From Konateibacter massiliensis (GTDB taxonomy: Bacteria > Bacillota > Clostridia > Lachnospirales > Lachnospiraceae): a DNA stretch of 64,000 nt. The notes beneath the pieces are model-generated. The model made no database searches. It was not told the DNA's origin and saw nothing but the letters and a program-made list of their open reading frames with translations. The translations under genes were made by a program, and so were the position numbers. The stretch is taken from contig NZ_LT860097.1 in NCBI RefSeq assembly GCF_900184995.1, positions 186,001 through 250,000 on the forward strand. The letters are read 5' to 3'. This document shows, piece by piece, positions 8,263-17,599 of this stretch (positions within the stretch are counted from its first letter, which is position 1; each line of letters begins with the position of its first letter).

Positions 8263-9084
8263 TCAATCCTCCTTTGAGGATATTGTATCGTATATCTCCG
8301 TGCCGTCATAGTAAAAATCGGACATTGTTTTCAGATAGTCTTGAGGCGAAACACCACTGATAGCCTTGAAATCCTTATCAAAATGGGCTTGGTCGAAATA
8401 GCCAGCTTGTTGTGATAATGCCGCAAAAAAGCAAGGCGATGTTTGAATGTGTTTTAACACGTAGTTAAAGCGGGTTAAACGAGCATAGTTTTTAATATTC
8501 ATTCCGATTTGTGTAAGAAACAAACGGTTTAGCTGTCGCTCGCTATAACCGGATTGTCGGGCGACTTCTTTCACTTGTACTTGTCCATAACTATCAGAAA
8601 TTAATGTAGTAGCTAATAACAAAGCGTCCGAAATAAGGTTTTTTTCCATGCGACTATATAATGTTTTTTCACAAGTATTGACTAACTCTATTGTGGTCTT
8701 TGACATTATAAAGGCTTGATGTAGTGAATTGAAAAGCTCGTTGTCGATGTCCTCAAGTGAAAGGCGTTTGTCAGCAAACTCCGCTTGGCTTTGATGTGTG
8801 ATTTGATATAAACCATAGGGCGAAAGCTGAATAAGCAGCAGGACATGGTAACTATTTGGTTCCATCCCTAATAAAACAGGTGTTAGGGATGCTCCCCATA
8901 GTTCAGCGATTACAGCGGCTCCATCAAAGGCAAGCGACAATGTTCCGCAAGCGTTAGGCATAAGCGTATATTGTGCCATGAACGTATCATTTTCTGGAAA
9001 CACGATATTGTAATATAGAATATATTTTCTCAGCCCTACATGTGAGGGAAACATATTGAATTGCTTGTCATTTTTGATAATCAT
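8263..9084 (-). CDS. AraC family transcriptional regulator
   Basis: This 273-residue regulator has an N-terminal ligand-binding region (residues 1-150) and a C-terminal AraC helix-turn-helix pair at about residues 165-260. QVKEVARQSGYSERQLNRLF is the first helix-turn-helix. The second includes SQQAGYFDQAHFDKDFKAISGVSPQDY, a canonical AraC signature. I start at 9084 because AAGGGG lies just upstream of that ATG. It is co-transcribed with the VOC protein three bases downstream and probably controls it. An extended -10 promoter lies upstream on the same strand. Confidence 0.87.
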   Translation of the reverse strand: MIIKNDKQFNMFPSHVGLRKYILYYNIVFPENDTFMAQYTLMPNACGTLSLAFDGAAVIAELWGASLTPVLLGMEPNSYHVLLLIQLSPYGLYQITHQSQAEFADKRLSLEDIDNELFNSLHQAFIMSKTTIELVNTCEKTLYSRMEKNLISDALLLATTLISDSYGQVQVKEVARQSGYSERQLNRLFLTQIGMNIKNYARLTRFNYVLKHIQTSPCFFAALSQQAGYFDQAHFDKDFKAISGVSPQDYLKTMSDFYYDGTEIYDTISSKED

Positions 9085-9524
9085 ATTGTCCCCTTGCTTT
9101 TTGCAGTAAAATTGCACTAATATAATAATTTTTTATTATATCATATATTTCCTTTTTAGCCTACTGCCGTTTTCAATATTGAAACATTTTAAAAATATCC
9201 TTACAAGCAGTTTTTCGGGCACTCTGCCCCAAATCCGGCTGATGTTGCGTCATTTCGCTGTCGCTCATTCCTTGTTTCGCTTCGGTCCAAGTTGGCCCGA
9301 AGTCGAATATAAGTTTAAAATTTAACAGCGTTTGATGATATATTTTCTTTGATTATTAAGACGAAGCAAGTAAAAAAACAAGCGTAGTGCTCACTTGAAC
9401 GATACGCTTGTTTTAGACATTTCACTTGGCAGTCGCCCTTAAACAATATAGTTCTCTTATACTGTCTTATGCAGGACTGCCATTCGGGGTGCTTTTTATG
9501 CTAAAAAGCAGAAAGGAAACAAAA
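9085..9524. other. Intergenic region with AraC promoter, repeat debris and hairpin
   Basis: No gene is supported here. The minus-strand extended -10 TGATATAAT (rc of 9135-9143) fits the AraC gene. Around 9215-9300 is a GC-richer stretch unlike its AT-rich flanks. It ends in the palindrome-like TCGGTCCAAGTTGGCCCGA (9282-9300) and resembles a remnant of a dispersed repeat. It shares AGTTGGCCCGA with 6721-6731. A separate 12-bp hairpin lies at 9375-9414. Confidence 0.5.
9375..9414. terminator. Bidirectional terminator-like hairpin
   Basis: AAAACAAGCGTA (9375-9386) and TACGCTTGTTTT (9403-9414) form a perfect 12-bp stem flanked by A and T runs. No intact gene ends here on either strand, which fits loss of a gene from the island. 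Confidence 0.55.
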
Positions 9525-10028
9525 ATGGAAAAAGTAAAACTAAAGCCCGGGGAGCAAATCGAAATTCTCAAGGGGGCGACAGAAATTCGTTCAGTATTGA
9601 AGTTGAAAGTGTGGATGTTTTCAAGGAGCCTTACAACAAGTTAAGCTCAAAATCAAACATGAACTGGTCATCAAGTGATAGCGCCATTGCAACCGTTGAC
9701 GATCAGGGAATTGTAACCGGAGTTGCGCCAGGCAATGCAGTTATTACAGTAACAAATGCTGATGGAACATATACAGAAACCATAAATATTTTAGTAATTG
9801 AAAGTGAACCACAATTAGCAATTGACCTTAATGTTGGGGATACGCGGCGGCTGACAATAGATGATTTAACTGACACAGTTAATGCCATATGGACTTCAAA
9901 TGATGAAGCAATTAACGGTAGACAACAGGGGTAAAGTTACGGCTGTTGCGGCAGGGACTACATATATTACAGTGCAAGACGACCAAGGTAATGAAGTTGG
10001 TAAGATATATATTCGAGTACGAAACTAA
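9525..10028 (+). pseudogene. Bacterial Ig-like (Big_2) domain protein, two frameshifts
   Basis: Three frames have to be joined to read one protein. MEKVKLKPGEQIEILKG begins at ATG 9525 with AGGAAA upstream. A one-base shift in the G run 9572-9576 moves into the frame that encodes NMNWSSSDSAIATVDDQG, then VTGVAPGNAVITVTNADGTYT and IWTSNDEAI. A second shift near 9911-9916 leads into TVDNRGKVTAVAAGTTYITVQ and the stop at 10026-10028. The WSSSDSAIATVDDQGIVTGVAPG pattern, repeated once, is typical of Big_2 domains. No signal peptide or sorting signal is visible. The shifts could be real decay or sequencing errors; the first lies in a homopolymer. Confidence 0.75.
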
Positions 10029-10039
10029 ATAAAACTTAG

Positions 10040-10088
10040 AAGGGCTGCTGCTCAATGACTAAAAATCAGTCATTTTGCAACAGCCCTT
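10040..10088. terminator. Terminator between convergent genes
   Basis: AAGGGCTG (10040-10047) pairs with CAGCCCTT (10081-10088) around an inner stem AATGACT/AGTCATT. A short T run follows on the plus strand. It separates the Ig-like pseudogene from the convergent PPOX gene. Confidence 0.6.
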
Positions 10089-10139
10089 TCGTGTTATTAT
10101 ACAGTTGTTATATGTTTAAACTTACTTAAACACCGGCAT

Positions 10140-10613
10140 TCACGTTGCTGTCTTATTTTCAAAATCAAAGTGATAAAACATAGCCCCATGATCAATTCTA
10201 AGTGTGCCTTTTGTCAGATAGATAGCTAAAATACAACAATTCTCATCATTTTCATTGTTAGCAAAATCATACCAGTCTATAAAGGCATTACGTAGTTTGT
10301 TTCTTATTTCAGCATTGTTTGGGTCCAACACCCATCCTAAATTTTTTCCTGTTCCGCTACTAAAAAAATCTTCCATATTGACTGATATGGATACTTCCGG
10401 GTTGGCACTTATTTGTTTTATCTTGTTAGACTGCGCGTATGTAACAATGTAAAATGCTCCATCTTCATAAAATGCATCTACATCACGAACGCAAGGTCGT
10501 GGATTGCCACCTTCACTAAGTTCCAGTGAAATTGTAGCAAGGGCAATTACATTGTCTTTGCTATTGCCAAATCTTTCGTTAAGTATCTTCATTCCCTCTT
10601 CATATTTATTCAT
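10140..10613 (-). CDS. Pyridoxamine 5'-phosphate oxidase-like (PPOX) flavin-binding protein
   Basis: This 157-residue protein has the split-barrel layout of the PPOX / FMN-binding family. VIALATISLE is the first strand, PRPCVRDVDAFYEDGAFYIVTYAQSNKIKQI the central strands and FMN-contact region, and VSISVNMEDF follows. The start at 10613 has AAAGGAGG directly upstream; a 168-residue version would include that ribosome-binding site. Proteins of this type reduce or bind small molecules with a flavin, but the substrate is unknown. The XRE regulator lies 92 bases upstream on the same strand and probably controls it. Confidence 0.78.
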   Translation of the reverse strand: MNKYEEGMKILNERFGNSKDNVIALATISLELSEGGNPRPCVRDVDAFYEDGAFYIVTYAQSNKIKQISANPEVSISVNMEDFFSSGTGKNLGWVLDPNNAEIRNKLRNAFIDWYDFANNENDENCCILAIYLTKGTLRIDHGAMFYHFDFENKTAT

Positions 10614-10737
10614 TTCTGGGCCTCCTTTTGCCACTTTTTTATCCAAAGAGCTGGGCGAACCCCACCTCTATTGTCATTAGCGAATCGATGAATTACATTT
10701 GTGTTCTGTTTTGAACCTCCATAATCTCCCCCCTCTT

Positions 10738-11415
10738 TTATTTGATTGCAACATATATTTTCATGTATTCTGTGTTATCTTTTTGAAACAGGCTTTCAAA
10801 AGCAAAATGATCATAGGTATATCGATTGACATTAATATATTGAAAAACTGATTTAAACGCATTTGAAATCAAATGAAACGGATTATCCATTGGATTTTTA
10901 ATTGTAATCGTCACATAGTTTTGAGACTTTCTCTCCTCTACAACAAGTGAATTATCTTTGATTTTTACATCATTTGGTAATACCAGAGCGGATGTGTAAC
11001 CGTGCATATGATATACATTGATTTGTTCTTGAGAAAGATATGGAAAGTCCCAGCCGATTATTTTGGGATTATCAATGTTCAGCTCCTTTGCTAGCTGCGC
11101 GCTTCTATTTGTGGCATCGTCCTCTGGCTCAGTAGAAATAACTGTATATTTAATGTATTCAAATGACTCAAGAGTTTCTATCTCAATCTCAGAGTAAGCT
11201 TTATTTGTTATTTTAATATTTCCAAATAATAATTCATCAGAATTGCAATTAAATAATGTGCATATTTCCTTAATTTTACTTAGCTCAGGATTCCCTTGAT
11301 TAAGCTCCCATTTTGATATTGTCTGTCTGGAAACTCCTAGTTGATTAGCAAGTTCTTCTTGAGTCATGTTTTTATGGATCATTCTTAGGTATTGTATATT
11401 TGTCCCAAAATTCAT
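10738..11415 (-). CDS. XRE family regulator with C-terminal effector-like domain
   Basis: The first 65 residues are a Cro/CI-type helix-turn-helix (MTQEELANQLGVSRQTISKWELNQGNPEL). After a short linker, residues 75-225 form a mixed alpha/beta domain with an alternating pattern. It looks like the effector-binding (GyrI/AraC-effector) modules attached to some clostridial XRE regulators. The start at 11415 is the first ATG of the domain. It probably regulates itself and the PPOX gene downstream. It closes the accessory island; the glycan locus starts 286 bases away on the opposite strand. Confidence 0.8.
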   Translation of the reverse strand: MNFGTNIQYLRMIHKNMTQEELANQLGVSRQTISKWELNQGNPELSKIKEICTLFNCNSDELLFGNIKITNKAYSEIEIETLESFEYIKYTVISTEPEDDATNRSAQLAKELNIDNPKIIGWDFPYLSQEQINVYHMHGYTSALVLPNDVKIKDNSLVVEERKSQNYVTITIKNPMDNPFHLISNAFKSVFQYINVNRYTYDHFAFESLFQKDNTEYMKIYVAIK

Positions 11416-11700
11416 GTCATCACCCCTTTATACTCTATTATACCTTTATCTTCCAGCATATCAACCAATTTTAAGTTGCATTTATCAAGTATTCGCGCTT
11501 TTAAGTTGCGGTATCATGCAGCATAATAATCTAACAAGTCAATCCAAAGCGTAAGAATAAGCATTATTTATAGCGTTCAATATTATAAAACGTCGGATTC
11601 ATATAAAGATAAAACGTAGTAATAAGGTTGAAATCCCGATAAAATAAGCTTAAAGCACAAATAGTGGAGCATTATAATTATAGAAGGAACGGGTGAAGCT

Positions 11701-14250
11701 ATGAGAATAACAGAATTAAGAGTAAACCAGATAGAAAAGCCGATGGGTTATGAGATGGAGTGGCTCAGCTTTTCATGGAAGATAGAAGAAGCAGGGGAGG
11801 CAAAACGGCAAGAATGTGCCCGCATTATGATAAAGAAAGAGTCTCAAATCATATTCGACAGTGGATGGGACAAAAATGCTAACAGCTTAGATTACAGAGT
11901 CGATATCAGGCTTGAACCAAGGACCTATTATGAGTGGAGCGTCGAGGTGACTGCCGAAAATAGAGACAAAGCATATGAGGAGAGCTGGTTTGAGACGGGT
12001 AAGGCAGGGGAAAAGTGGAGGGCAAAATGGATAGCGTCCTCTTTGGACAAAAAAATATCGCCTTGCTTTCAAAAAGAATTTTTCATTGAGAAAAAGGTGG
12101 AAAAGGCAAGAATATATATGACAGGGCTTGGCATATATGAATGTTACCTAAACGGAAAAAAGGTAGGGGAGGAATATTTGGCTCCGGGCTATCATTCCTA
12201 TGATTTTCACCTTCAGGTGCAGACATATGATGTCACAGATGATTTGAAAGAGGGAAAGAATGAGCTTGAGGTTTGGCTTGGAGACGGCTGGTTTAAGGGA
12301 AGACTTGGCTTTGAGGGTGGCTACGAGGATATATACGGAGACAGCTTTTACCTGATACAAGAACTTTATATTCAGCATGAGGACGAAACAGAGACGTTTA
12401 TCGGTACAGATGAACGCTGGAAATGTAAGCCGTCGCCGATTATAAACAGCAGCATTTACGACGGTGAGCTCTATGATGCGAGAAATGAGCAGGAGACATA
12501 TGAGGCAGTTATTGTGAAGGAGCCGATTGGCTGCGGAGCATTGACGGATCGCTACAGTCTACCGGTTGTAAAGAAGGAGGCATTTTTGCCGATTGCCCTT
12601 ATTGAGACAAAGAAGAAAGAGCTGGTACTTGATTTCGGACAAAATCTGACAGGCTGGGTAGAGTTTGATGTTTCGCTTCCGAGAGGGGAGAAAATCGTGC
12701 TGACCGCGGCTGAAATTATGCAGGATAACTGTTTTTACCATGACAATCTTCGAACTGCAAAGACAGAGTTTACTTATATATCAAACGGAGAAAAGGCACA
12801 TGTGCGTCCGCACTTTACCTTTTTTGGTTTTCGCTATATGAAGGTGGATTGCCAATATCCTATCAATAAAGAAGATTTTACGGCATACCATCTTCGCAGT
12901 GACTTTGACCAAATTGGAGAGATTGTGACAGGAGTTCCAAAGGTGAACCAACTTTTCACCAATGCTTTGTGGAGCCAAAAGGATAACTTTTTGGATGTGC
13001 CGACCGATTGCCCGCAAAGGGATGAAAGGCTCGGTTGGACGGGCGATGCCCAAATCTTTTCAGATACGGCGTGTTTTAATATGTATATGCCAGCTTTTTA
13101 TCGCAAATATCTGTGGGATATGCGGGCGGAGCAGAGTATTTTGGATGGTTCAGTGCCGAATGTGGTGCCAAGGCTGAAAAAAGAGATGATTGGCGAGCAT
13201 GGAGCGTGTCCTTGGGCTGACGCGGGTGTCATCATCCCTTGGAATGTTTATCTCCACTACGGAAATAAGGCACTTCTTTGTGAAACCTATCCGGGTATGA
13301 AGGCTTGGGTGGATTATCAGAAAAAGAGGGAGGAAGCGCTGGGAGGATCGCATCTGGTTAAAGACGGCTTTCATTTTGCAGACTGGCTTGCCCTTGACAA
13401 TGAGATGCCCGGACCGTTTGGTGCGACAGATCCTTTGTTTATTGCAAGTGCTTACTACTATAAATGCAGTGAGATTGTGGCAAAGGCAGCAAACATCATA
13501 GGGAAAACAGAGGAAGCGATATACTATGAAAAGCTTTCCAGCCAAATTTTAAGTGCCATACGAGACACCTATTTTGACGAAAACGGGATTTGTACTTGTA
13601 AAACACAAACAGCCGCGGCATTGACCTTGGAGTTTGGGCTATGGAGGGAAAAGAGTAAGGAAGAAGGAAAGGAGCTGGAGAAGAGAATTCTGGAAAACGA
13701 AGGGCATTTAAATACGGGATTTGTGGGAACTCCGCTTCTCTGCCCGGCACTTTCCGACACAGGAAATCACAAGCTGGCAGTCGATTTACTTTTAAATGAG
13801 GAATATCCGGGCTGGTTGTATGCGGTAAACCTAGGGGCTACCACCATATGGGAGAGATGGAATTCTGTTATGCAAGACGGCAGCATGAATCCCGAGGGCA
13901 TGAACAGCTTAAACCACTACAGCTATGGAAGCATAGTGGGGTGGATGTACCGCTATGTGGCAGGAATCAATCCTTGCGAGGATGCACCGGGCTATAAACA
14001 GGTGAGTATTGCACCGCATACCGATGTGCGGCTGGGCTTTGCAAGAACAAGCTTAGATACGTCCGCCGGACGCTATGTGAGTGAGTGGAATTACAAGGAA
14101 GACGGCAAGGTGGTTTATCACTTTGAGATACCCTTTGATGCAAAGGCTGTTATCAGCTTGAAAGAGGGAAAATACCAGATTAATGAGAAGGATGCAGAAG
14201 GGTGTACATTTCATGTGGATTGCGGCACTTATATCATAAAGGAATTATAG
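11701..14250 (+). CDS. Alpha-L-rhamnosidase, GH78
   Basis: This 849-residue GH78 enzyme would remove terminal alpha-L-rhamnose. In order it has an N-terminal beta domain with Fn3-like features (residues 1-100), the Bac_rhamnosid_N-type domain (WRAKWIAS ... YLNGKKVGEEYLAPGYHSYD), the concanavalin-like domain ending in RPHFTFFGFRYMKV, and the (alpha/alpha)6 barrel. The barrel carries the acidic motif DCPQRDERLGWTGD at about 436-449 and WERWNS near 717. A C-terminal beta domain follows. No signal peptide is present, so it acts inside the cell on imported glycosides. TATAAT at 11673-11678 may be its -10, but the matching -35 is weak. First gene of the GH block. Confidence 0.93.
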   Translation: MRITELRVNQIEKPMGYEMEWLSFSWKIEEAGEAKRQECARIMIKKESQIIFDSGWDKNANSLDYRVDIRLEPRTYYEWSVEVTAENRDKAYEESWFETGKAGEKWRAKWIASSLDKKISPCFQKEFFIEKKVEKARIYMTGLGIYECYLNGKKVGEEYLAPGYHSYDFHLQVQTYDVTDDLKEGKNELEVWLGDGWFKGRLGFEGGYEDIYGDSFYLIQELYIQHEDETETFIGTDERWKCKPSPIINSSIYDGELYDARNEQETYEAVIVKEPIGCGALTDRYSLPVVKKEAFLPIALIETKKKELVLDFGQNLTGWVEFDVSLPRGEKIVLTAAEIMQDNCFYHDNLRTAKTEFTYISNGEKAHVRPHFTFFGFRYMKVDCQYPINKEDFTAYHLRSDFDQIGEIVTGVPKVNQLFTNALWSQKDNFLDVPTDCPQRDERLGWTGDAQIFSDTACFNMYMPAFYRKYLWDMRAEQSILDGSVPNVVPRLKKEMIGEHGACPWADAGVIIPWNVYLHYGNKALLCETYPGMKAWVDYQKKREEALGGSHLVKDGFHFADWLALDNEMPGPFGATDPLFIASAYYYKCSEIVAKAANIIGKTEEAIYYEKLSSQILSAIRDTYFDENGICTCKTQTAAALTLEFGLWREKSKEEGKELEKRILENEGHLNTGFVGTPLLCPALSDTGNHKLAVDLLLNEEYPGWLYAVNLGATTIWERWNSVMQDGSMNPEGMNSLNHYSYGSIVGWMYRYVAGINPCEDAPGYKQVSIAPHTDVRLGFARTSLDTSAGRYVSEWNYKEDGKVVYHFEIPFDAKAVISLKEGKYQINEKDAEGCTFHVDCGTYIIKEL

Positions 14251-14275
14251 GAAATTATAACAAGGAGGATTGAAT

Positions 14276-15163
14276 ATGAAAACAGATCAGATTAATATAA
14301 GAGACCCTTTTGTTTTGCTGCACGAGGAAAGATATTATATGTACGGAACACGAAGTGCGACCTGCTGGGGACCTGCCGAAGGTTTTGACTGCTATGTCAG
14401 TGAAGATTTGAACGACTGGGAAGGGCCGATAGAAATTTTTAAAAGGCCAGAAGGCTTTTTCGGAGATAGAAGCTATTGGGCGCCGGAGTGCTATTATTAT
14501 CAAAATTCTTTTTATCTTGTAACGACCTTTGGTGCTGAGGATAGAAAGAAAGGAATCTACATATTAAAGTCAGAAAGCCCCAAAGGACCGTTTCGCCCTT
14601 ACAGCGGATGTATCACACCAAGAGAGTGGTCTTGCATTGACGGAAGCATTTATTGGGAAGGTGAAATTCCGTATCTGATTTTTTCTCACTCCTTTGAGGA
14701 CACTCCCGATGGCGATATGTGCCTGCTTGCACTCAAACCGGATTTACAGGAGGCAGCAGGAGAGCCGGTTACATTATTTTCGGCAGTGGAGGCGAAGTGG
14801 GCAAATCCTGTTCCGTTTGCAAAGCAGGAATTTGGAATGGACGGAGATGTCTATTTTACAGACGGACCGTGTGTGAAACGGCTAGGTGACAGCCTTTGCA
14901 TGACATGGTCAAGCTGGGGAACAAACGGCTATGCAGTCGGAGGCGCCTATTCGGAAAGCGATTCTGTTATGGGACCTTGGAAGCAGGTGGAAGAGCCTCT
15001 GTTTGCGGAAAACGGAGGACATGGAATGATGTTTGAGGATAAGGAGGGAAATTTAAAATATGCCCTTCATTTCCCAAATGACAAGTACAAAGAAAGACCA
15101 TTGTTTCAAGACATCGTAGTGAAGAATAACAAAATAGAATTAAAGGAAAAGGTGGAGAAATAA
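14276..15163 (+). CDS. Glycoside hydrolase family 43 (arabinosidase-like)
   Basis: This 295-residue single-domain five-blade propeller has the catalytic-base Asp in NIRDPFVL (residue 10), a second Asp in CIDGSIYW and the segment FTDGPCVKRL. In many GH43 enzymes the last segment reads EGP; the TDGP form occurs in some GH43 subgroups. Exo-arabinosidase or related activity on arabinose-bearing oligosaccharides is likely. It has no signal peptide. I start at ATG 14276 behind AAGGAGG; the TTG at 14270 overlaps that site. It lies 25 bases after the rhamnosidase and one base before the GH2 gene, so it is clearly co-transcribed. Confidence 0.82.
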   Translation: MKTDQINIRDPFVLLHEERYYMYGTRSATCWGPAEGFDCYVSEDLNDWEGPIEIFKRPEGFFGDRSYWAPECYYYQNSFYLVTTFGAEDRKKGIYILKSESPKGPFRPYSGCITPREWSCIDGSIYWEGEIPYLIFSHSFEDTPDGDMCLLALKPDLQEAAGEPVTLFSAVEAKWANPVPFAKQEFGMDGDVYFTDGPCVKRLGDSLCMTWSSWGTNGYAVGGAYSESDSVMGPWKQVEEPLFAENGGHGMMFEDKEGNLKYALHFPNDKYKERPLFQDIVVKNNKIELKEKVEK

Positions 15164-15164
15164 A

Positions 15165-17597
15165 ATGCTGGAACAAAAGTTTAATGATAAATGGAAATAC
15201 TGGGAGGATAAAGATGCGTTTGCACTTGTTTGGAATGTACCAGACAGTGCAGAACAAATCACTCTGCCGCACGATGCCATGATGGAGAGAGGGGCATATG
15301 AGGGGAGCAAAAATCAAGGAAATACCGGATTTCGAGATGGGGCAAACTACCATTATGTAAAAACCATTCATGCAAAAAAAGAGGATAAGAACAAAACACT
15401 GCTCTTAAAATTTGAGGGTGTATATATGAATGCGTTTGTGTATATAAACGGAGAGTTAGCGGCAAAGAGTCCATTTGGATACACGACCTTTTGGGTACAT
15501 ATGAATGAATTTCTAAAATATGGAGCAGACAATGAAATACGTGTGATTGTGAAAAACGGAGCAATGACAAACAGCAGATGGTATTCGGGAAGCGGTATTT
15601 ACCGTGATGTCTACCTGCTAAGCTCGGGTCTGACCTATCTCGTGCCGGAAGGAACCTTTGTGCATACGGAGGCAATTGAGGAAGAATACGCTGTGCTTCA
15701 GGTGCAGACAGAAATAAAAAACAGAAGTCATGCCAATGAGGAATTGACGCTGGAAACCGCGATTATCGATGAAAGCGGTGCAGTTGTATCTTGTGACAAA
15801 ATACCGGTTGTCTTGTTTTCGCAGGAGAAGAGGAGAATGAGACAGCGCATAACGCTGGACTTTCCAAAGCTTTGGTCGGAGGAGAGCCCCGTTCTATACA
15901 CCTGCCAGAGCAGGCTCTATGAGGGGAATAAGCTGATTGATGAGAGCAGCACAAGCTTTGGAGTTCGACAGCTCCAATTAGATGCCAAAAAAGGACTTCG
16001 TGTCAACGGAAAGTCTGTAAAGCTTCGGGGTGCTTGTATTCATCATGATAGCGGACTGTTAGGAGCAGCTACTTACGAGGAGGCACAGCTGCGTCAAGTA
16101 AGGCTTTTGAAAGAGGCAGGATTTAACGCAATCCGCATGTCTCATCAGCCGATGGCACCGGCGATGCTTCGTGCCTGCGACAGGCTGGGTATGTATGTGA
16201 TGGATGAAACGTTTGATATGTGGAACCGCAGTAAGTCTGATTATGACTACGGTTTGTATTTTCAGGAATGGTGGGAGAGAGATGTGGAAGCCATGGTGCG
16301 AAAGGATTACAATCATCCTTGCGTTCTTTTGTATTCCATCGGAAATGAAATACCGGAAATCGGGACCAATCACGGTGCAGAGCTTGCAGACCAAATTTGC
16401 CGAAAAATTAAGAGCATTGACTCGACCAGATATACATTAGCATCGATTAACGGTGTGTTTGCGGCAGGCGACCGGATTGACGAGATTGTTGCCGATGTTG
16501 TTTCAGAGCTTAGCAAAGAAGGAAAAATTGAAGGCAATGTAAACAATTTTATGGCACTGATGGATAAACATATGGATAAGATTGTGGTGCATCCTGCCAT
16601 AGCAGAAAAGCTTGACAAGGCATGTGCGGCTACAGATATTGCAGGATATAACTATATGACGGCAAGATATGAAATGGATAAAGAGACATATCCCAACCGC
16701 ATTATTGTAGGAAGTGAAACCTATCCGCCGGATATTGCAAGAAATTGGACACTTGTGGAAAAACACAGCCATTTAATCGGAGATTTTACCTGGACAGGAT
16801 GGGACTATATCGGGGAAGCCGGAGTCGGTATTCCATGCTATCAGTGGGGAGAAGGAGGCTTCGGGGCAAAATTCCCTTGCCAGCTCGCCTACTGCGGTGA
16901 CTTTGACCTAATTGGAAACAGACGCCCTGCTTCTTTTTACAGAGAAATCGTATTCGGTCTTCGAAAAGCGCCGTATATTACAGTTCAAAACCCACACCAC
17001 TATGGCGAGCCGCTTATCAAGACGCCTTGGATTATCAGTGACAGTGTGTCAAGCTGGAACTGGGAGGGCTGTGAAGGAAAGCCGGTTACAGTAGAAATTT
17101 ATTCTGCTGGAACAGAGGTGGAGTTGTTTTGTAACGATGTTTCTATGGGCAGGAAAAAGGCGGGAGAAGAAGCAGGTTTTCAGGCACTTTTTGAGCTTAT
17201 CTATGAGGAAGGGATTTTAAGGGCAGTTTCCTATGACGGAGCTCAAAAAATCGGAGAGATGAAACTGGAGACAGCAAAGGGCAAGAGAAAAATTGCGGTT
17301 TTACCGGAAGAGACAGGTGCAGAGCTTATCTATGTTCCGATTGAAATCCGTGATGAAAATGGAATTTTAGACAGAAGCTGTGAGAGCAAAATTGAAATTA
17401 CAGTGGAGGGCGGTGCAAGGCTTGCCGGCTTTGGAAGTGGCAATCCGAAACCTTCTTATCACTATAAGGAAAACGTGACAGAAACCTTCCAGGGAACGGC
17501 GCTTGCGATTTTGAAGAAGAGCGCATCAAAAAAGATTAAGATAAAAGTAAGCGGAGAGGGATATGAAACGGTAGAGCTTGAACTGAAAGGAGAGTAG
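15165..17597 (+). CDS. Glycoside hydrolase family 2 (beta-galactosidase-like)
   Basis: This 810-residue GH2 enzyme has an N-terminal sugar-binding jelly roll (residues 1-170, with RWYSGSGIYRDVYL), an immunoglobulin-like domain (about 175-270), the TIM barrel (about 275-590) and C-terminal beta domains (DUF4982-like and a second Ig-like module). The acid/base Glu is in GNEIPEIG (E395) and the nucleophile Glu in VGSETYPP (E518). Beta-galactosidase is the commonest activity for this layout, but glucuronidase or other GH2 activities are possible. It has no signal peptide. It begins one base after the GH43 stop and ends two bases before the next GH43 start. Confidence 0.87.
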   Translation: MLEQKFNDKWKYWEDKDAFALVWNVPDSAEQITLPHDAMMERGAYEGSKNQGNTGFRDGANYHYVKTIHAKKEDKNKTLLLKFEGVYMNAFVYINGELAAKSPFGYTTFWVHMNEFLKYGADNEIRVIVKNGAMTNSRWYSGSGIYRDVYLLSSGLTYLVPEGTFVHTEAIEEEYAVLQVQTEIKNRSHANEELTLETAIIDESGAVVSCDKIPVVLFSQEKRRMRQRITLDFPKLWSEESPVLYTCQSRLYEGNKLIDESSTSFGVRQLQLDAKKGLRVNGKSVKLRGACIHHDSGLLGAATYEEAQLRQVRLLKEAGFNAIRMSHQPMAPAMLRACDRLGMYVMDETFDMWNRSKSDYDYGLYFQEWWERDVEAMVRKDYNHPCVLLYSIGNEIPEIGTNHGAELADQICRKIKSIDSTRYTLASINGVFAAGDRIDEIVADVVSELSKEGKIEGNVNNFMALMDKHMDKIVVHPAIAEKLDKACAATDIAGYNYMTARYEMDKETYPNRIIVGSETYPPDIARNWTLVEKHSHLIGDFTWTGWDYIGEAGVGIPCYQWGEGGFGAKFPCQLAYCGDFDLIGNRRPASFYREIVFGLRKAPYITVQNPHHYGEPLIKTPWIISDSVSSWNWEGCEGKPVTVEIYSAGTEVELFCNDVSMGRKKAGEEAGFQALFELIYEEGILRAVSYDGAQKIGEMKLETAKGKRKIAVLPEETGAELIYVPIEIRDENGILDRSCESKIEITVEGGARLAGFGSGNPKPSYHYKENVTETFQGTALAILKKSASKKIKIKVSGEGYETVELELKGE

Positions 17598-17599
17598 AT

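Noticed and set aside
9426-9524. Coding start upstream of the Ig-like pseudogene
   Set aside because: There is no RBS and the peptide is not similar to anything; ATG 9525 with AGGAAA starts the recognisable protein.
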